Source of the DNA: JAWLHU01 sp049324875
GTDB taxonomy: Bacteria > Bacillota > Sulfobacillia > Symbiobacteriales > Symbiobacteriaceae
Assembly: GCA_049324875.1 (NCBI GenBank)
Contig: JBMONC010000057.1
Coordinates: forward strand, 1-64,000
Length of the DNA: 64,000 bases
Direction: 5' to 3'
The position numbers and the translations under genes were made by a program. Of the stretch, positions 1-8,038 are shown piece by piece. Under the pieces are notes generated by a model. The model made no database searches. It had not been told where the DNA came from and saw only the letters and a list, made by a program, of their open reading frames with translations. Each line of letters starts with the position of its first letter. Within the stretch, counting starts at the first letter, position 1.

Positions 1-68
1 CGCCGATTTCCCCCGCCTCTTGGCCCGTTCGCACTGCACTCGCAGCGCTCGGCGCCGTCAGGAATTGT

Positions 69-98
69 AGTTTAGCACTTGCTTGTCCATGCTGTCAA
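69..98 (-). promoter_or_regulatory. Putative leftward sigma-A promoter
   Basis: On the minus strand a perfect -35 TTGACA (93-98) is followed after 18 bases by TAAACT (69-74), a 4/6 match to the -10. It points out of the left edge, so it probably serves a gene divergent from the penicillin-binding protein. The rest of bases 1-259 holds no gene I can support. Confidence 0.4.
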
Positions 99-259
99 CT
101 GCCCAGTTCCTCCCTGTCAGCCGGCCCTCCCAGACGGGTCGAACCGGGTGACAAGAGACCATCCTATCAGAACCGACTACGCGAAACAACCCCGCTTCTT
201 TACCCAGTGCTACATAAACAATCCTCGGATAGGGCAACCTGTCCACTGAGGTGACTCGA

Positions 260-2470
260 ATGCGTGGGAAGGCGCTCTGGGCGATCCTGTTCATCGTGCC
301 TGCGCTGATCGGCGGACTGGTGATGGCGGCCGTTCTGCTCACACCCTTGCCTGAGCCCGACAACCCGCAGGTGACGGAGATCCTGGATGCCTCTGGTCGA
401 CCGGTGGCTCGCATGTTCACAGAGGACCGCATCGAAATCCCTGTGGTGCGCATGCCAAGGCATCTGCTCAACGCCATCGTGGCCATCGAGGATGACCGCT
501 TCTACCGGCACCGGGGCATCGACCTGATCGGGATCGGCCGCGCCTTTGTGCGGAATCTCCGCGCGGGGAAGGTGCTGGAGGGCGGCAGCACGCTGACGCA
601 GCAGTTGGCCCGGAATCTCTCGTTCGGGGGTCAGCGCCTGGGACTGCAGAGGACACTGACCCGCAAGTTGAAGGAAGCCCTACTCACATTGAAACTTGAG
701 TACAACTACTCCAAGGAACAGATCCTCGGCATGTACTGGAACACGATCTACCTCGGCCGTGGCGCCTACGGACTGGAGCGAGCCGCCAAGCTCTACTTCA
801 ATAAGTCGGTCCGCGACGTGCCGGATGGTCAACCCCTTGACCTGACGCTGGTCGAAGCCGCCGAGTTGGCGGCGCTTCCCCAGGCACCCGAATACTACTC
901 CCGCATCGATGACGAGGACGAGGCAATTCGCGCGAAGGCAGCAGCCGATCTGCTGAACCGGCGCAACCAGGTGCTGACCAGGATGGCCGAACAGGGCTAC
1001 ATCACGGTCGGTGAGGCAGAGGTGGCCCGGCGGACCCCGCTGCAACTGAAGCCCCGGAGACAGGCCGCCGAGGGAGCGCCCTACTCTGCTTACGTGGTGG
1101 ATTACATCACCCGGGAACTGAAGGAGCGTTACCCCGAGGTGGCGGCCAACCTCCCACGCGGGGGCTACCGAATCGTCACCACCATCGATCGGGACCTGCA
1201 AGAGGCGGCAGAAGCGGCCCTCCAGACCGGGCTGAAGGAGATAAAGACCCGGTTGGAGGAGGAGCCGGAGATCGCCCTCGTCGCAATGGACCCAGCGACC
1301 GGCTATATCCGAGCGCTCATTGGAGGAAAGGGGCCACAGGTGGAGCGGAACCGCGCCCTCGAACCCAGGCAGCCCGGCTCTACCTTCAAGCCCGTCGTCT
1401 ACGCAGCCGCCCTCTCCACCCGCCAATACGTGGCCTCCAGCACACAGCTGGACGTGCCCAAAGAGTACCCGGGGGCCCAGCCAGGAGAGCGGTGGCTGGT
1501 CCGGAACTGGGAGAACAAGTCCTCCAATCAGCCTGAGACCATGCGGGCTGCCCTCAAGCGCTCCCTCAACACCGTTACGGTCTCGTGGATGGATCTGCTC
1601 AAGCCGGCGCCCGTGATCAAGCTGGCAGAGGCAATGGGGCTGGATGGTGCCTACCCTGACGACCTGACGATCGGGCTGGGGACCGTGGCCGTATCACCCC
1701 TTCAGATGACGGTTGCGTACGCCACACTGGCCAACGGCGGTTACCGGGTGGAGCCGACCGCCGTTCTGCGGGTCGAGGATCGGGACGGAAACATATACGT
1801 CGACCAGCAGCCATCTCGGACCTACGCCCTGGACGCCGGTGTCGCCTTTATTGTCACCGACATGCTCAAGGAGGTGCTGCGCAAAGGGGGGACGGGCGAA
1901 CTTGGAGGTGCTCACCTTGGGGGACGACCGGCTGCCGGCAAGAGCGGCACAACCGACGAATCAAGGGATGCCTGGTTCGTGGGGTACACCCCCACGCTGG
2001 TCGCCAGCGTCTGGGCGGGCTACGATGACCGGAGGAAGACCGAGCTGCTGGGCGGATGGGACATCTCCCCCATCTGGGGTCGGTTCATGAGCAGGGCTCT
2101 GGCCCAAGCGCCCTGGCGGGACTGGACGCCGCCCCCGAACGTCTCGGCCGAGGAGATCTGCACCATCACAAAGCTGCGCCCCAATGCCTCCTGCCCTGTC
2201 GGGAAGGAATGGTATCTCAAGGGCACCGCACCCGTGGAGATTGACTCGACCGTCCACTGGGAGCAGGTGGTTCCCCCGTTACCGGGTGTGCCCTGGGTCC
2301 CCCCGGGCCTTCTCCCGCCGTTCATGGCTCCGCCCGGCGAAACGCCGCCCGAAGAGGGACCGCTTCAACCACCTCCCCCGAACACCTCCGTGCCGGAGCC
2401 GACCGAACCTACCGTGGAGGCTCCTGATGCACCGGCAGGGGAGCCGCTCCCCTTCCCTCCAACTGAGTGA
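260..2470 (+). CDS. Class A penicillin-binding protein (PBP1A-type transglycosylase/transpeptidase)
   Basis: Bifunctional peptidoglycan synthase of 736 residues, anchored by an N-terminal membrane segment (about 8-30) and acting outside the membrane. The GT51 transglycosylase domain comes first, with EDDRFYRHRG near residue 76 and GGSTLTQQLARN near 108. The transpeptidase domain follows with SxxK as STFK near 373, SxN as SLN near 434 and KTG in the variant form KSGTT near 560. All catalytic motifs are present. The C-terminal 60 or so residues are rich in Pro and Glu, a common low-complexity tail in Gram-positive PBPs. I start at ATG 260 because GAGGTG at 248-253 is six bases upstream; a GTG at 251 is in frame but overlaps that site. 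The gene stands alone and ends at a strong stem-loop. Confidence 0.95.
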   Translation: MRGKALWAILFIVPALIGGLVMAAVLLTPLPEPDNPQVTEILDASGRPVARMFTEDRIEIPVVRMPRHLLNAIVAIEDDRFYRHRGIDLIGIGRAFVRNLRAGKVLEGGSTLTQQLARNLSFGGQRLGLQRTLTRKLKEALLTLKLEYNYSKEQILGMYWNTIYLGRGAYGLERAAKLYFNKSVRDVPDGQPLDLTLVEAAELAALPQAPEYYSRIDDEDEAIRAKAAADLLNRRNQVLTRMAEQGYITVGEAEVARRTPLQLKPRRQAAEGAPYSAYVVDYITRELKERYPEVAANLPRGGYRIVTTIDRDLQEAAEAALQTGLKEIKTRLEEEPEIALVAMDPATGYIRALIGGKGPQVERNRALEPRQPGSTFKPVVYAAALSTRQYVASSTQLDVPKEYPGAQPGERWLVRNWENKSSNQPETMRAALKRSLNTVTVSWMDLLKPAPVIKLAEAMGLDGAYPDDLTIGLGTVAVSPLQMTVAYATLANGGYRVEPTAVLRVEDRDGNIYVDQQPSRTYALDAGVAFIVTDMLKEVLRKGGTGELGGAHLGGRPAAGKSGTTDESRDAWFVGYTPTLVASVWAGYDDRRKTELLGGWDISPIWGRFMSRALAQAPWRDWTPPPNVSAEEICTITKLRPNASCPVGKEWYLKGTAPVEIDSTVHWEQVVPPLPGVPWVPPGLLPPFMAPPGETPPEEGPLQPPPPNTSVPEPTEPTVEAPDAPAGEPLPFPPTE

Positions 2471-2471
2471 A

Positions 2472-2507
2472 CGAAGCGGGGCGCCCCCCACGGAGCGCCC
2501 CGCTTCG
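2472..2507. terminator. Bidirectional stem-loop between PBP and ypeB
   Basis: A perfect 13-bp inverted repeat (2472-2484 against 2495-2507, arm CGAAGCGGGGCGC) lies between two convergent stop codons, only one base from the PBP stop and directly beside the ypeB stop. It has no long T tract, so factor-independent termination is likely but not certain. Confidence 0.75.
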
Positions 2508-3878
2508 CTACCCTTCTCCCATTGGCGGGGCCGGATCTCCAGCCACCCGGATCACATCGATTTCGTGACCATCGGTGGCGTCGATGAAGACCCGGAACCG
2601 CTGGTCATCCAGTCTGGTCTGAACCTCCCAGCAAAGCCGCTCCTGCCCCCGCCGGTCCGCTACCAGCGCCATCCGCGGCTCGGCGGTAACCGTCAGGCGG
2701 GGCGAGACCCGCTGCCTCGCCTCTGCGGCGGAGAGCTTCGGGGCCGGCATCTGGCGGGCATGGCGGTTGATCCAGTAGTTTCGGGCATCAAAACCGACCA
2801 ACTCGCCGTTATCCATCGCTAGCGATACCTTGATCAACTCGGTCTGGATCGATACCCCCTGCTCCTGGGGGGCGAAGTCCATCACCAGGGTGCCGTCGTT
2901 CTCCACCGAGGAGACGTGCTCAGCGCTGGCATACCCCCATTTCCGCAGCATCTGCCGGGCCCTTTCAACCAGCTGGTTCTGCTCCATCCGCCGCGCTTCG
3001 ACGGGTCGCCCATCGATCATGTAGATGACATGGCCCCCCTGGATGGAGAGACCAAAATTCATGGCTGTGCCGTTCTGCTTGGTGGCGTCGAAGTAGTAGA
3101 GTGCGAGCCCCCCGGCTGGGTCCTTGGGGTCATAGGCTCCGGTCTGCACCGGGTCTCCCTTCAGCGGCAGATCGATGAACCGCTTGATATTCGCAATGGC
3201 CGTCGCCTGGTCAACCCGGGGACCCAGGTCCGTCTTCGGGCGGGGCAGTGGCCCGTTCTGGGGAGCCAGGGCATTCGCCTCCCCGGGCGGCGCCGCCAGC
3301 CCCTGCTCCAGGGCCACCACCGACCGGGTGATGGGGGTGCCCGCGTCGCCGCTCTCAGCCGGACTGGTCGCCCGCACGGTGGGTGTCCAGCGGATCCGGT
3401 TGTTGCCCACCAGACCGAGCAGGTTGGAGAGCTCGTCCTCGAAGAAGACCGCCTGCTTCCGGAGTTCCGTCAGCGAGGCCCAGTCACTCTGCTCCAGCGG
3501 CCTGCCCTGGCTCAGTTTGTAGTGGTGCTCATCGGTCTGCATCCGCATGGTGTTGAGAAAATTGGTGATCCGCGGCGTGTTCAGGGTGGTGAAGGGAAGG
3601 ACCGACATGTGTTCGACCGCCTGGGCGCTGAAGACCCGCAGGTCGGCCATCAGGCTCTCCTGCAGCTGCGGATCGTTGGTGGCCATCAACCGGGCCATCC
3701 GCTCCTCGATGTTTTCACTTGTCCACTTCAGCTTGTGAAAGGCGGACAGGTACTTGTTCTCGGCATCCCGAGCAAACTCGTTCTTCATGCGGGTCTGGTA
3801 GGCACCGAAGCCCAGGGCCGCCACCAGGGCGACGCTGAGCAGCAGGTACGGCCAGACTTGCCCCCGTTGCGATCTCAT
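2508..3878 (-). CDS. ypeB: Spore germination protein YpeB
   Basis: A 456-residue YpeB-family protein. In Bacillus YpeB is needed for the stability and localisation of the cortex-lytic enzyme SleB in the dormant spore, and the two genes are paired. Here the protein has an N-terminal membrane anchor (about residues 8-26), a helical region with the typical NKYLSAFHKLKW segment, a proline-rich linker near 180-215, and a C-terminal half resembling three PepSY-like units (about 220-450). It lies 12 bases downstream of the SleB-like gene on the same strand, so the germination pair is conserved. Length matches the family (about 450). This is one of the best indications that the organism forms spores. 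Confidence 0.93.
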   Translation of the reverse strand: MRSQRGQVWPYLLLSVALVAALGFGAYQTRMKNEFARDAENKYLSAFHKLKWTSENIEERMARLMATNDPQLQESLMADLRVFSAQAVEHMSVLPFTTLNTPRITNFLNTMRMQTDEHHYKLSQGRPLEQSDWASLTELRKQAVFFEDELSNLLGLVGNNRIRWTPTVRATSPAESGDAGTPITRSVVALEQGLAAPPGEANALAPQNGPLPRPKTDLGPRVDQATAIANIKRFIDLPLKGDPVQTGAYDPKDPAGGLALYYFDATKQNGTAMNFGLSIQGGHVIYMIDGRPVEARRMEQNQLVERARQMLRKWGYASAEHVSSVENDGTLVMDFAPQEQGVSIQTELIKVSLAMDNGELVGFDARNYWINRHARQMPAPKLSAAEARQRVSPRLTVTAEPRMALVADRRGQERLCWEVQTRLDDQRFRVFIDATDGHEIDVIRVAGDPAPPMGEG

Positions 3879-3890
3879 GGGCAGCGCCTC

Positions 3891-4352
3891 CTACTTTGCG
3901 AAGATGTGTTTGCCAATGGTGCGGACCTGCTGGCGTGACCAGATGAACCGGTTGCTGGTCTTGGCCGGAGCGAAGAAGTAGACCGCGCCGTTCACCGGAT
4001 CCCACCCTCCGAGCGCTGCCCGGGCGGCCTTATAACACTCGGGCGTGGTGTTCTTGTAGATCTCGCCGTTGGAGACCGCCTCAAAGGCGTGGGTCTGGTA
4101 GGCCACCCCGGCCACTGAGTCCGGGAAACGCTTGTCCAGCGTACGGTTGAGGATCACCGCCGCCACCGCGACCTTCCCCTCATACGGCTCGCCACGGGCC
4201 TCCCCGCAGACCAACTGGGCCAGCAGGTGGAGGTTGTCCTTGGCCGCCTTGCTGGCCGCAAAGCTCCGGTGTCCGTCGTAGGTGACACTCGGCCAAACCA
4301 GGACGGCGACAGCAGCCACCAGAGCGGCACCCCACTTGAGCCATCTGCGCAT
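3891..4352 (-). CDS. sleB: Cortex-lytic cell wall hydrolase, SleB/CwlJ family
   Basis: A 153-residue Hydrolase_2 protein, probably a lytic transglycosylase acting on spore cortex muramic-lactam peptidoglycan. A membrane or signal segment (residues 5-20) is followed by the catalytic domain, with the essential Glu in CGEARGEPYEGK (Glu51) and the typical AVAAVILNR and YFFAPAKTSN segments. It is about half the length of Bacillus SleB because the N-terminal peptidoglycan-binding domain is absent. I start at ATG 4352, preceded by GGGAGGG at a suitable distance; the open frame runs on to 4421 but without a ribosome site. Pairing with ypeB argues for SleB rather than CwlJ. Confidence 0.9.
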   Translation of the reverse strand: MRRWLKWGAALVAAVAVLVWPSVTYDGHRSFAASKAAKDNLHLLAQLVCGEARGEPYEGKVAVAAVILNRTLDKRFPDSVAGVAYQTHAFEAVSNGEIYKNTTPECYKAARAALGGWDPVNGAVYFFAPAKTSNRFIWSRQQVRTIGKHIFAK

Positions 4353-4428
4353 CTTCACGATCCCTCCCAGAATCTCGTCAGAGTTCCACCCGCTAGTCTT
4401 TCTGGAGGGGCTCCATCCCATGCAAAGC

Positions 4429-4454
4429 GACCCCGGTCAGCTATGACCGGGGTC
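4429..4454 (-). terminator. Stem-loop after the LysM/propeller gene
   Basis: A perfect 11-bp stem (GACCCCGGTCA with TGACCGGGGTC) and a four-base loop lie 14 bases beyond the stop of the leftward gene at 4469 and before the sleB start. The T tract is weak. Confidence 0.6.
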
Positions 4455-4468
4455 AACGGGTTACCGGC

Positions 4469-5833
4469 TCAGATGAGATCGCGCTCCATGCGGTACGCCA
4501 CAACAGAGCCGTCCTCCAGCGTGAGGACGATCATGCCGGGGACGACCGCGGGAGAGTTGACAGCCGGCGCCTCCAACTCAAGCGCCCACCGCTCCTCTCC
4601 GGCCTCCAGGTCCCAGGCGATCAGCCTATGGTCGTCGGTTACCAGCACCTGCTGGTCGCCCGCCAGCACGTGACCCCGAACCCCGGGGAGCACGATTCCC
4701 TCTCCAACCTTGCGCTGACCGGTGAAGAGATCCGCGATCCACCCCGGGTAGACCACCTGGTCGACCCGCACGGCTGGGCTGTGTCGGGCCCCCTCTGCCC
4801 TCCATACCGGCTGCCCGCTGGTCGGGTCAAACGCCTTGCCGCCCGCGATTACCAGCAGTTCAGCAAAGACGGGCGGGTGGTCGGAGCCCGCCTCCGCCTG
4901 CCAGCAGACTTCGCCAGTAGTACTTTCCAGCGCCCAGAGGCAGCCTGCCTCGGTCACGGCGAACAGGTGGTCATCGCCCAGGGCGACCGGGTGCGTCACA
5001 CGCCCGTCGACCGGAGCCTTCCAGGCGATCGCGCCGGTCTTCCCTTCGAGGGCGTAGATGTTCTGGTCCCACGAAGCGACATAGAGAACGCCGTCACCTG
5101 CTACCGGTGACGCTGTGACCGGCCCACCCAGCGAAACCTGCCAGACCACCCGACCGGCATGGGCCTCGACCGCCTTCACCGTACCGTCGGGTCCGCAGAG
5201 GTAGGCGAGCCCGTCATATACCGCCGGTGCCGCCAGAGCGAGGCCCGGGAGGCTCGGTAAAGCCTGCTCGCTGCAGGCCGGCTCACGCCACTTGAGGCTC
5301 CCCGTGTGACGGTCCAGCGAGTAGAAGTATCCGTCACCCAGACCAACGAAGACCCTTTCGTACCGAACGACAGGTGCCGAGGGACGGAGACCCACATACC
5401 GGCGGGGTGTATGGCTCCACGCTTCCACGGGCAGGCCGACGAGCTGGGCTGAGGTCACCGCCGCCCGCCCGGCTGTTCGGCCCAGCATCGGCCAGTCATC
5501 GCCCGGCTCTGCCGGTTCGGGAATCACCAGCTGCTGGCCCGGTAGAATGAACTCCGGATGGGCGATCTGGTTGGCCTTCAGGATCTCCTGTACCGGGGTT
5601 CCGAACTTTTCGGCCAACCCGAAGAGGGTCTCCCCGGGGCGGACCAGGTGGACGATGCCGCCCGGCGGTGGGGAGGGAACCTCCCCGGGTCGGGGGATGA
5701 TCAGCGCCTGCCCCGGACAGATGGCATTTGGGTCTTCCAGGCGGTTGGCCGCCACGATGGCGTGCACGGTGGTCTGGTAGCGCTTGGCGATGGCGAAGAG
5801 AGTCTCCCCCCGCTGCACGAAGTAAAAGACCAT
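4469..5833 (-). CDS. LysM-LysM-PQQ-type beta-propeller protein, possibly spore coat
   Basis: A 454-residue protein with two LysM peptidoglycan-binding repeats at the N terminus (about 4-47 and 61-106; VQRGETLFAIAKRY and VRPGETLFGLAEKF). The rest is a PQQ-like/quinoprotein beta-propeller with repeated segments such as LYVASWDQNIYALEGKTG and DGTVKAVEAHAGRVVWQ. There is no signal peptide: the first LysM begins at residue 4. Bacillus spore-coat LysM proteins such as SafA have the same layout, because they are made in the mother cell and bind the cortex. Together with the neighbouring sleB-ypeB genes this suggests a spore-surface role, which is inference. The start at 5833 has an AGGAGG site seven bases upstream. 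Enzyme activity is unlikely to be readable from the propeller alone. Confidence 0.8.
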   Translation of the reverse strand: MVFYFVQRGETLFAIAKRYQTTVHAIVAANRLEDPNAICPGQALIIPRPGEVPSPPPGGIVHLVRPGETLFGLAEKFGTPVQEILKANQIAHPEFILPGQQLVIPEPAEPGDDWPMLGRTAGRAAVTSAQLVGLPVEAWSHTPRRYVGLRPSAPVVRYERVFVGLGDGYFYSLDRHTGSLKWREPACSEQALPSLPGLALAAPAVYDGLAYLCGPDGTVKAVEAHAGRVVWQVSLGGPVTASPVAGDGVLYVASWDQNIYALEGKTGAIAWKAPVDGRVTHPVALGDDHLFAVTEAGCLWALESTTGEVCWQAEAGSDHPPVFAELLVIAGGKAFDPTSGQPVWRAEGARHSPAVRVDQVVYPGWIADLFTGQRKVGEGIVLPGVRGHVLAGDQQVLVTDDHRLIAWDLEAGEERWALELEAPAVNSPAVVPGMIVLTLEDGSVVAYRMERDLI

Positions 5834-5954
5834 ACCCGAACCTCCTGGTTTTTCTCCATCCTACGCAGGAGGTGTCCGGGCGGTCTGCACGTGGGGATTT
5901 TTCCCGTGCGTCGCGCGAAGACCGCATGGCGCGCCTTCAAGGCATACCCACTGG

Positions 5955-6085
5955 CTACCCACAAGTTGACCACAAGTTATCCACACCCTTGGAAAACCGT
6001 TACAGTGCAAAACGAACAAACCCGCGCCACAACGCGGTTTCCGGGAACGCAGGTTCTCCACAGGTCTCGACTGAATTGTGGACAA
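5955..6085. promoter_or_regulatory. DnaA-box-like cluster in a 300-bp non-coding stretch
   Basis: Between genes at 5833 and 6181 I find one perfect DnaA box TTATCCACA (5977-5985), two single-mismatch boxes, TTCTCCACA (6054-6062) and TTGTCCACA on the minus strand (6077-6085), and two two-mismatch boxes, TTGACCACA (5966-5974) and CTACCCACA (5955-5963). The first three along the sequence start exactly 11 bases apart, one helical turn. No dnaA or dnaN gene is nearby, so this looks like a DnaA-binding regulatory or titration cluster rather than the usual oriC. I see no gene in this stretch. Confidence 0.6.
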
Positions 6086-6133
6086 CTGCGCGCTTCTTAA
6101 CCTCGGGTGTCGAACCATGTTGGGGAGGGCATC

Positions 6134-6169
6134 AAAAAAAACGCACCCGCCGGCGGACAGCGAGTGCGT
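6134..6169 (-). terminator. Intrinsic terminator of the decarboxylase gene
   Basis: Read on the minus strand, a stem of ACGCAC with GTGCGT (plus inner CGC/GCG pairs) is followed directly by eight T residues (A tract at 6134-6141 on the plus strand). It begins 12 bases past the stop of the gene at 6181 and is the most canonical terminator in this part of the window. Confidence 0.9.
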
Positions 6170-6180
6170 CGTTTCATTGA

Positions 6181-7650
6181 TCAGGTGCGGGCCTTTCGCA
6201 CCACTTTGACAAACCGAATATCCGGATCTTCCGTCCCCTGCACAGGCAGTCCCGCCTCGATGCAGTCATCAATGTACTCCAGGTTCTCGGCTGCCACGAT
6301 CTCCCCCGGCAGCAGAATCGGAATGCCGGGCGGATAGACCATGATCGCCTCGGCAATGACCCGCCCCTCCGCTTCGTGGAGCGGCACCTCCTCGGTTTCG
6401 GCGTAGAACGCCTCCCGAGGATGCATCGCCAGGATCGGGGTGGTAGGCACCTTTACCTTGACCTGCGCCGCCTCACGCTGCCGGTAGAACCGCTGCGCGA
6501 TCACCCGGAGCGCCTTCACCAGCATATCCAGGTCCTCCTCCACATCGCCCAGGGAGACGATGCAGAGGATGTTGTACAGGTCGGACAGCTCCACCTCAAT
6601 GTTGAACTCATTGCGGAGCAGAAGCTCGATCTCGGCACCGGTCACGCCCAGTTCCTTCACGTGGATGCAGAGCTTGGTGGGGTCGAACTCAAAGCGGGAC
6701 GAGGACTGGCCGATGATCTCCGGCCCGAAGCAGTACAGGCCCGGAATCTCGTTGATCTCCGCCCGGGCCTTGTTCGCCAGCTTGATCGCCCGGTCGATCA
6801 GGGTCCGGCCGCGGGTGGCCAGCTGCTTGCGGGCCACGTCCAACGAGGCCAGCAGCAGGTAGGAGGTCGAGGTGGTGGTCAGCATGGAGAGGATCGCCTG
6901 CACCCGCCCGGGGTGGATCAGGCCCTCCCGCACATTTAGCACGCTGGTCTGCGTCATGGAGCCGCCCAGCTTGTGGACCGAGGTGGCTGCCATGTCCGCC
7001 CCGGCCTGCATAGCCGAGAGCGGCAGCTCCTCGTGGAAGCAGAGGTGCACGCCGTGGGCCTCATCGACAAGGACGGGCACGCCCCGGGAGTGAGCCAGCT
7101 CCACGATGGCCTTCAGGTCCGCGGAGACGCCGTAGTAGGTCGGGTTTATCACCAGGACCCCCTTGGCATCGGGATGCTGGTCCAGGGTGTGCCGGACCGT
7201 CTCGACGCTGACACCGTGGGCGATGCCCAGGTTGTAGTCCAGGTCAGGGGTCATGAAGATGGGCAGGGCTCCGGCAAGCACCACCGCCGTCGTAACCGAC
7301 TTATGCACGTTGCGGGGCACAAGAATCTTATCGCCCGGGCCGCAGACGGTCATGATCATGGTGATGATCGCGCCGCTGGTGCCCTGGACGCTGAAGTAGG
7401 TGTGGTCCGCCCCGAAGGCCTGCGCTGCGATGGCCTGCGCCTCGCGGATCATGCCATGCGGGTTGTGCAGGTCGTCCAGCGGAGCGATGTTGATCAGGTC
7501 GATGGAGAGGGCGTTCTCCCCGATGAACTTCCGGAACTCCGGGGCCATGCCAGCGCCCTTCTTGTGGCCGGGAATGTGGAACTGAATCGGGTTGCGGCTC
7601 GCGTGAGCAAGCAATCCCGTGAAGAGAGGCGTCTGGTGCTGCTGATTCAC
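6181..7650 (-). CDS. speA: Orn/Lys/Arg decarboxylase, SpeA-type (arginine decarboxylase likely)
   Basis: A PLP-dependent fold-I decarboxylase of 489 residues. The N terminus (HASRNPIQFHIPGHKKGAGM) closely resembles Bacillus SpeA, which makes agmatine from arginine for polyamine synthesis. The PLP lysine lies in SVHKLGGSMTQTS, preceded by the cofactor-binding Asp and His in LVDEAHGVH. The C-terminal domain (HPREAFYAETEEV, YPPGIPILLPGE) is complete. I choose GTG 7650 because GAGGTG is six bases upstream and the Bacillus homologue starts at the same place; an upstream ATG at 7683 lies only about nine bases from the predicted transcription start. Substrate could be lysine or ornithine instead. 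No other polyamine gene is adjacent. Confidence 0.88.
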   Translation of the reverse strand: MNQQHQTPLFTGLLAHASRNPIQFHIPGHKKGAGMAPEFRKFIGENALSIDLINIAPLDDLHNPHGMIREAQAIAAQAFGADHTYFSVQGTSGAIITMIMTVCGPGDKILVPRNVHKSVTTAVVLAGALPIFMTPDLDYNLGIAHGVSVETVRHTLDQHPDAKGVLVINPTYYGVSADLKAIVELAHSRGVPVLVDEAHGVHLCFHEELPLSAMQAGADMAATSVHKLGGSMTQTSVLNVREGLIHPGRVQAILSMLTTTSTSYLLLASLDVARKQLATRGRTLIDRAIKLANKARAEINEIPGLYCFGPEIIGQSSSRFEFDPTKLCIHVKELGVTGAEIELLLRNEFNIEVELSDLYNILCIVSLGDVEEDLDMLVKALRVIAQRFYRQREAAQVKVKVPTTPILAMHPREAFYAETEEVPLHEAEGRVIAEAIMVYPPGIPILLPGEIVAAENLEYIDDCIEAGLPVQGTEDPDIRFVKVVRKART

Positions 7651-7698
7651 GGGCCTCACCTCGCAGGCATAGATGGGGGGCATGTCATGTCCTTACGA

Positions 7699-7726
7699 AG
7701 TATAACAGAATTGCGCCGCGTGTAAA
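7699..7726 (-). promoter_or_regulatory. Sigma-A promoter of speA
   Basis: On the minus strand TTTACA (7721-7726) and TATACT (7699-7704) are separated by 16 bases, each a 5/6 match. The inferred start near 7692 gives a leader of about 42 bases to GTG 7650, which supports that start codon. Confidence 0.6.
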
Positions 7727-7755
7727 TGGCCGATACTACTCCGGGGGGTGAGATA

Positions 7756-7992
7756 ATGCCTGAATCGCAGGACGTGATCGCCCGCCTGCGGGAACTGAAG
7801 TCCAAGTACGAGGCAGCCCTGGGAGAAGGGGCGGGTGAGCCACCGGGATTCATCGAAGACGCCATGGTTTCGCTTCGCTCGTATGACCTGGTGGCCGAGG
7901 GCGCGTTGGAGACCAGGGAGGTCACCCTGAAGGAGTTACAGGAAGCCGGGCTCCCGCCTCACCTCGAGCATCCGGACCAGCCCACCGAATAA
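7756..7992 (+). CDS. Small acidic protein of unknown function
   Basis: A 78-residue soluble acidic protein that I do not recognise. It has a predicted helical N-terminal segment (DVIARLRELKSKYEAAL), a middle part GFIEDAMVSLRSYDLVAEG and a C-terminal EVTLKELQEAGLPPHLEHP. ATG 7756 is chosen because GGGGTGAG stands just upstream; the in-frame ATG at 7726 has no ribosome site and lies in the speA promoter. It is transcribed away from speA and ends at a stem-loop shared with the next gene. It may be a small regulatory or structural protein, but nothing seen fixes a role. Confidence 0.65.
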   Translation: MPESQDVIARLRELKSKYEAALGEGAGEPPGFIEDAMVSLRSYDLVAEGALETREVTLKELQEAGLPPHLEHPDQPTE

Positions 7993-8005
7993 TCGCGATA
8001 CAGCC

Positions 8006-8035
8006 CAGAGCCGGGAGCATCTGCCCCCGGCTCTG
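8006..8035. terminator. Bidirectional stem-loop
   Basis: A 10-bp perfect inverted repeat (CAGAGCCGGG with CCCGGCTCTG) with a 10-base loop sits between two convergent genes, 13 bases past one stop and three bases from the other. There is no T tract. Confidence 0.65.
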
Positions 8036-8038
8036 GCG

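Noticed and set aside
58..486. Minus-strand 142-codon frame at the left edge
   Set aside because: It overlaps the PBP coding start on the opposite strand, lacks a ribosome site and has no family features.
5834..6180. Chromosomal origin oriC
   Set aside because: No dnaA, dnaN, rpmH or AT-rich unwinding element is near, so I call only a DnaA-box cluster.
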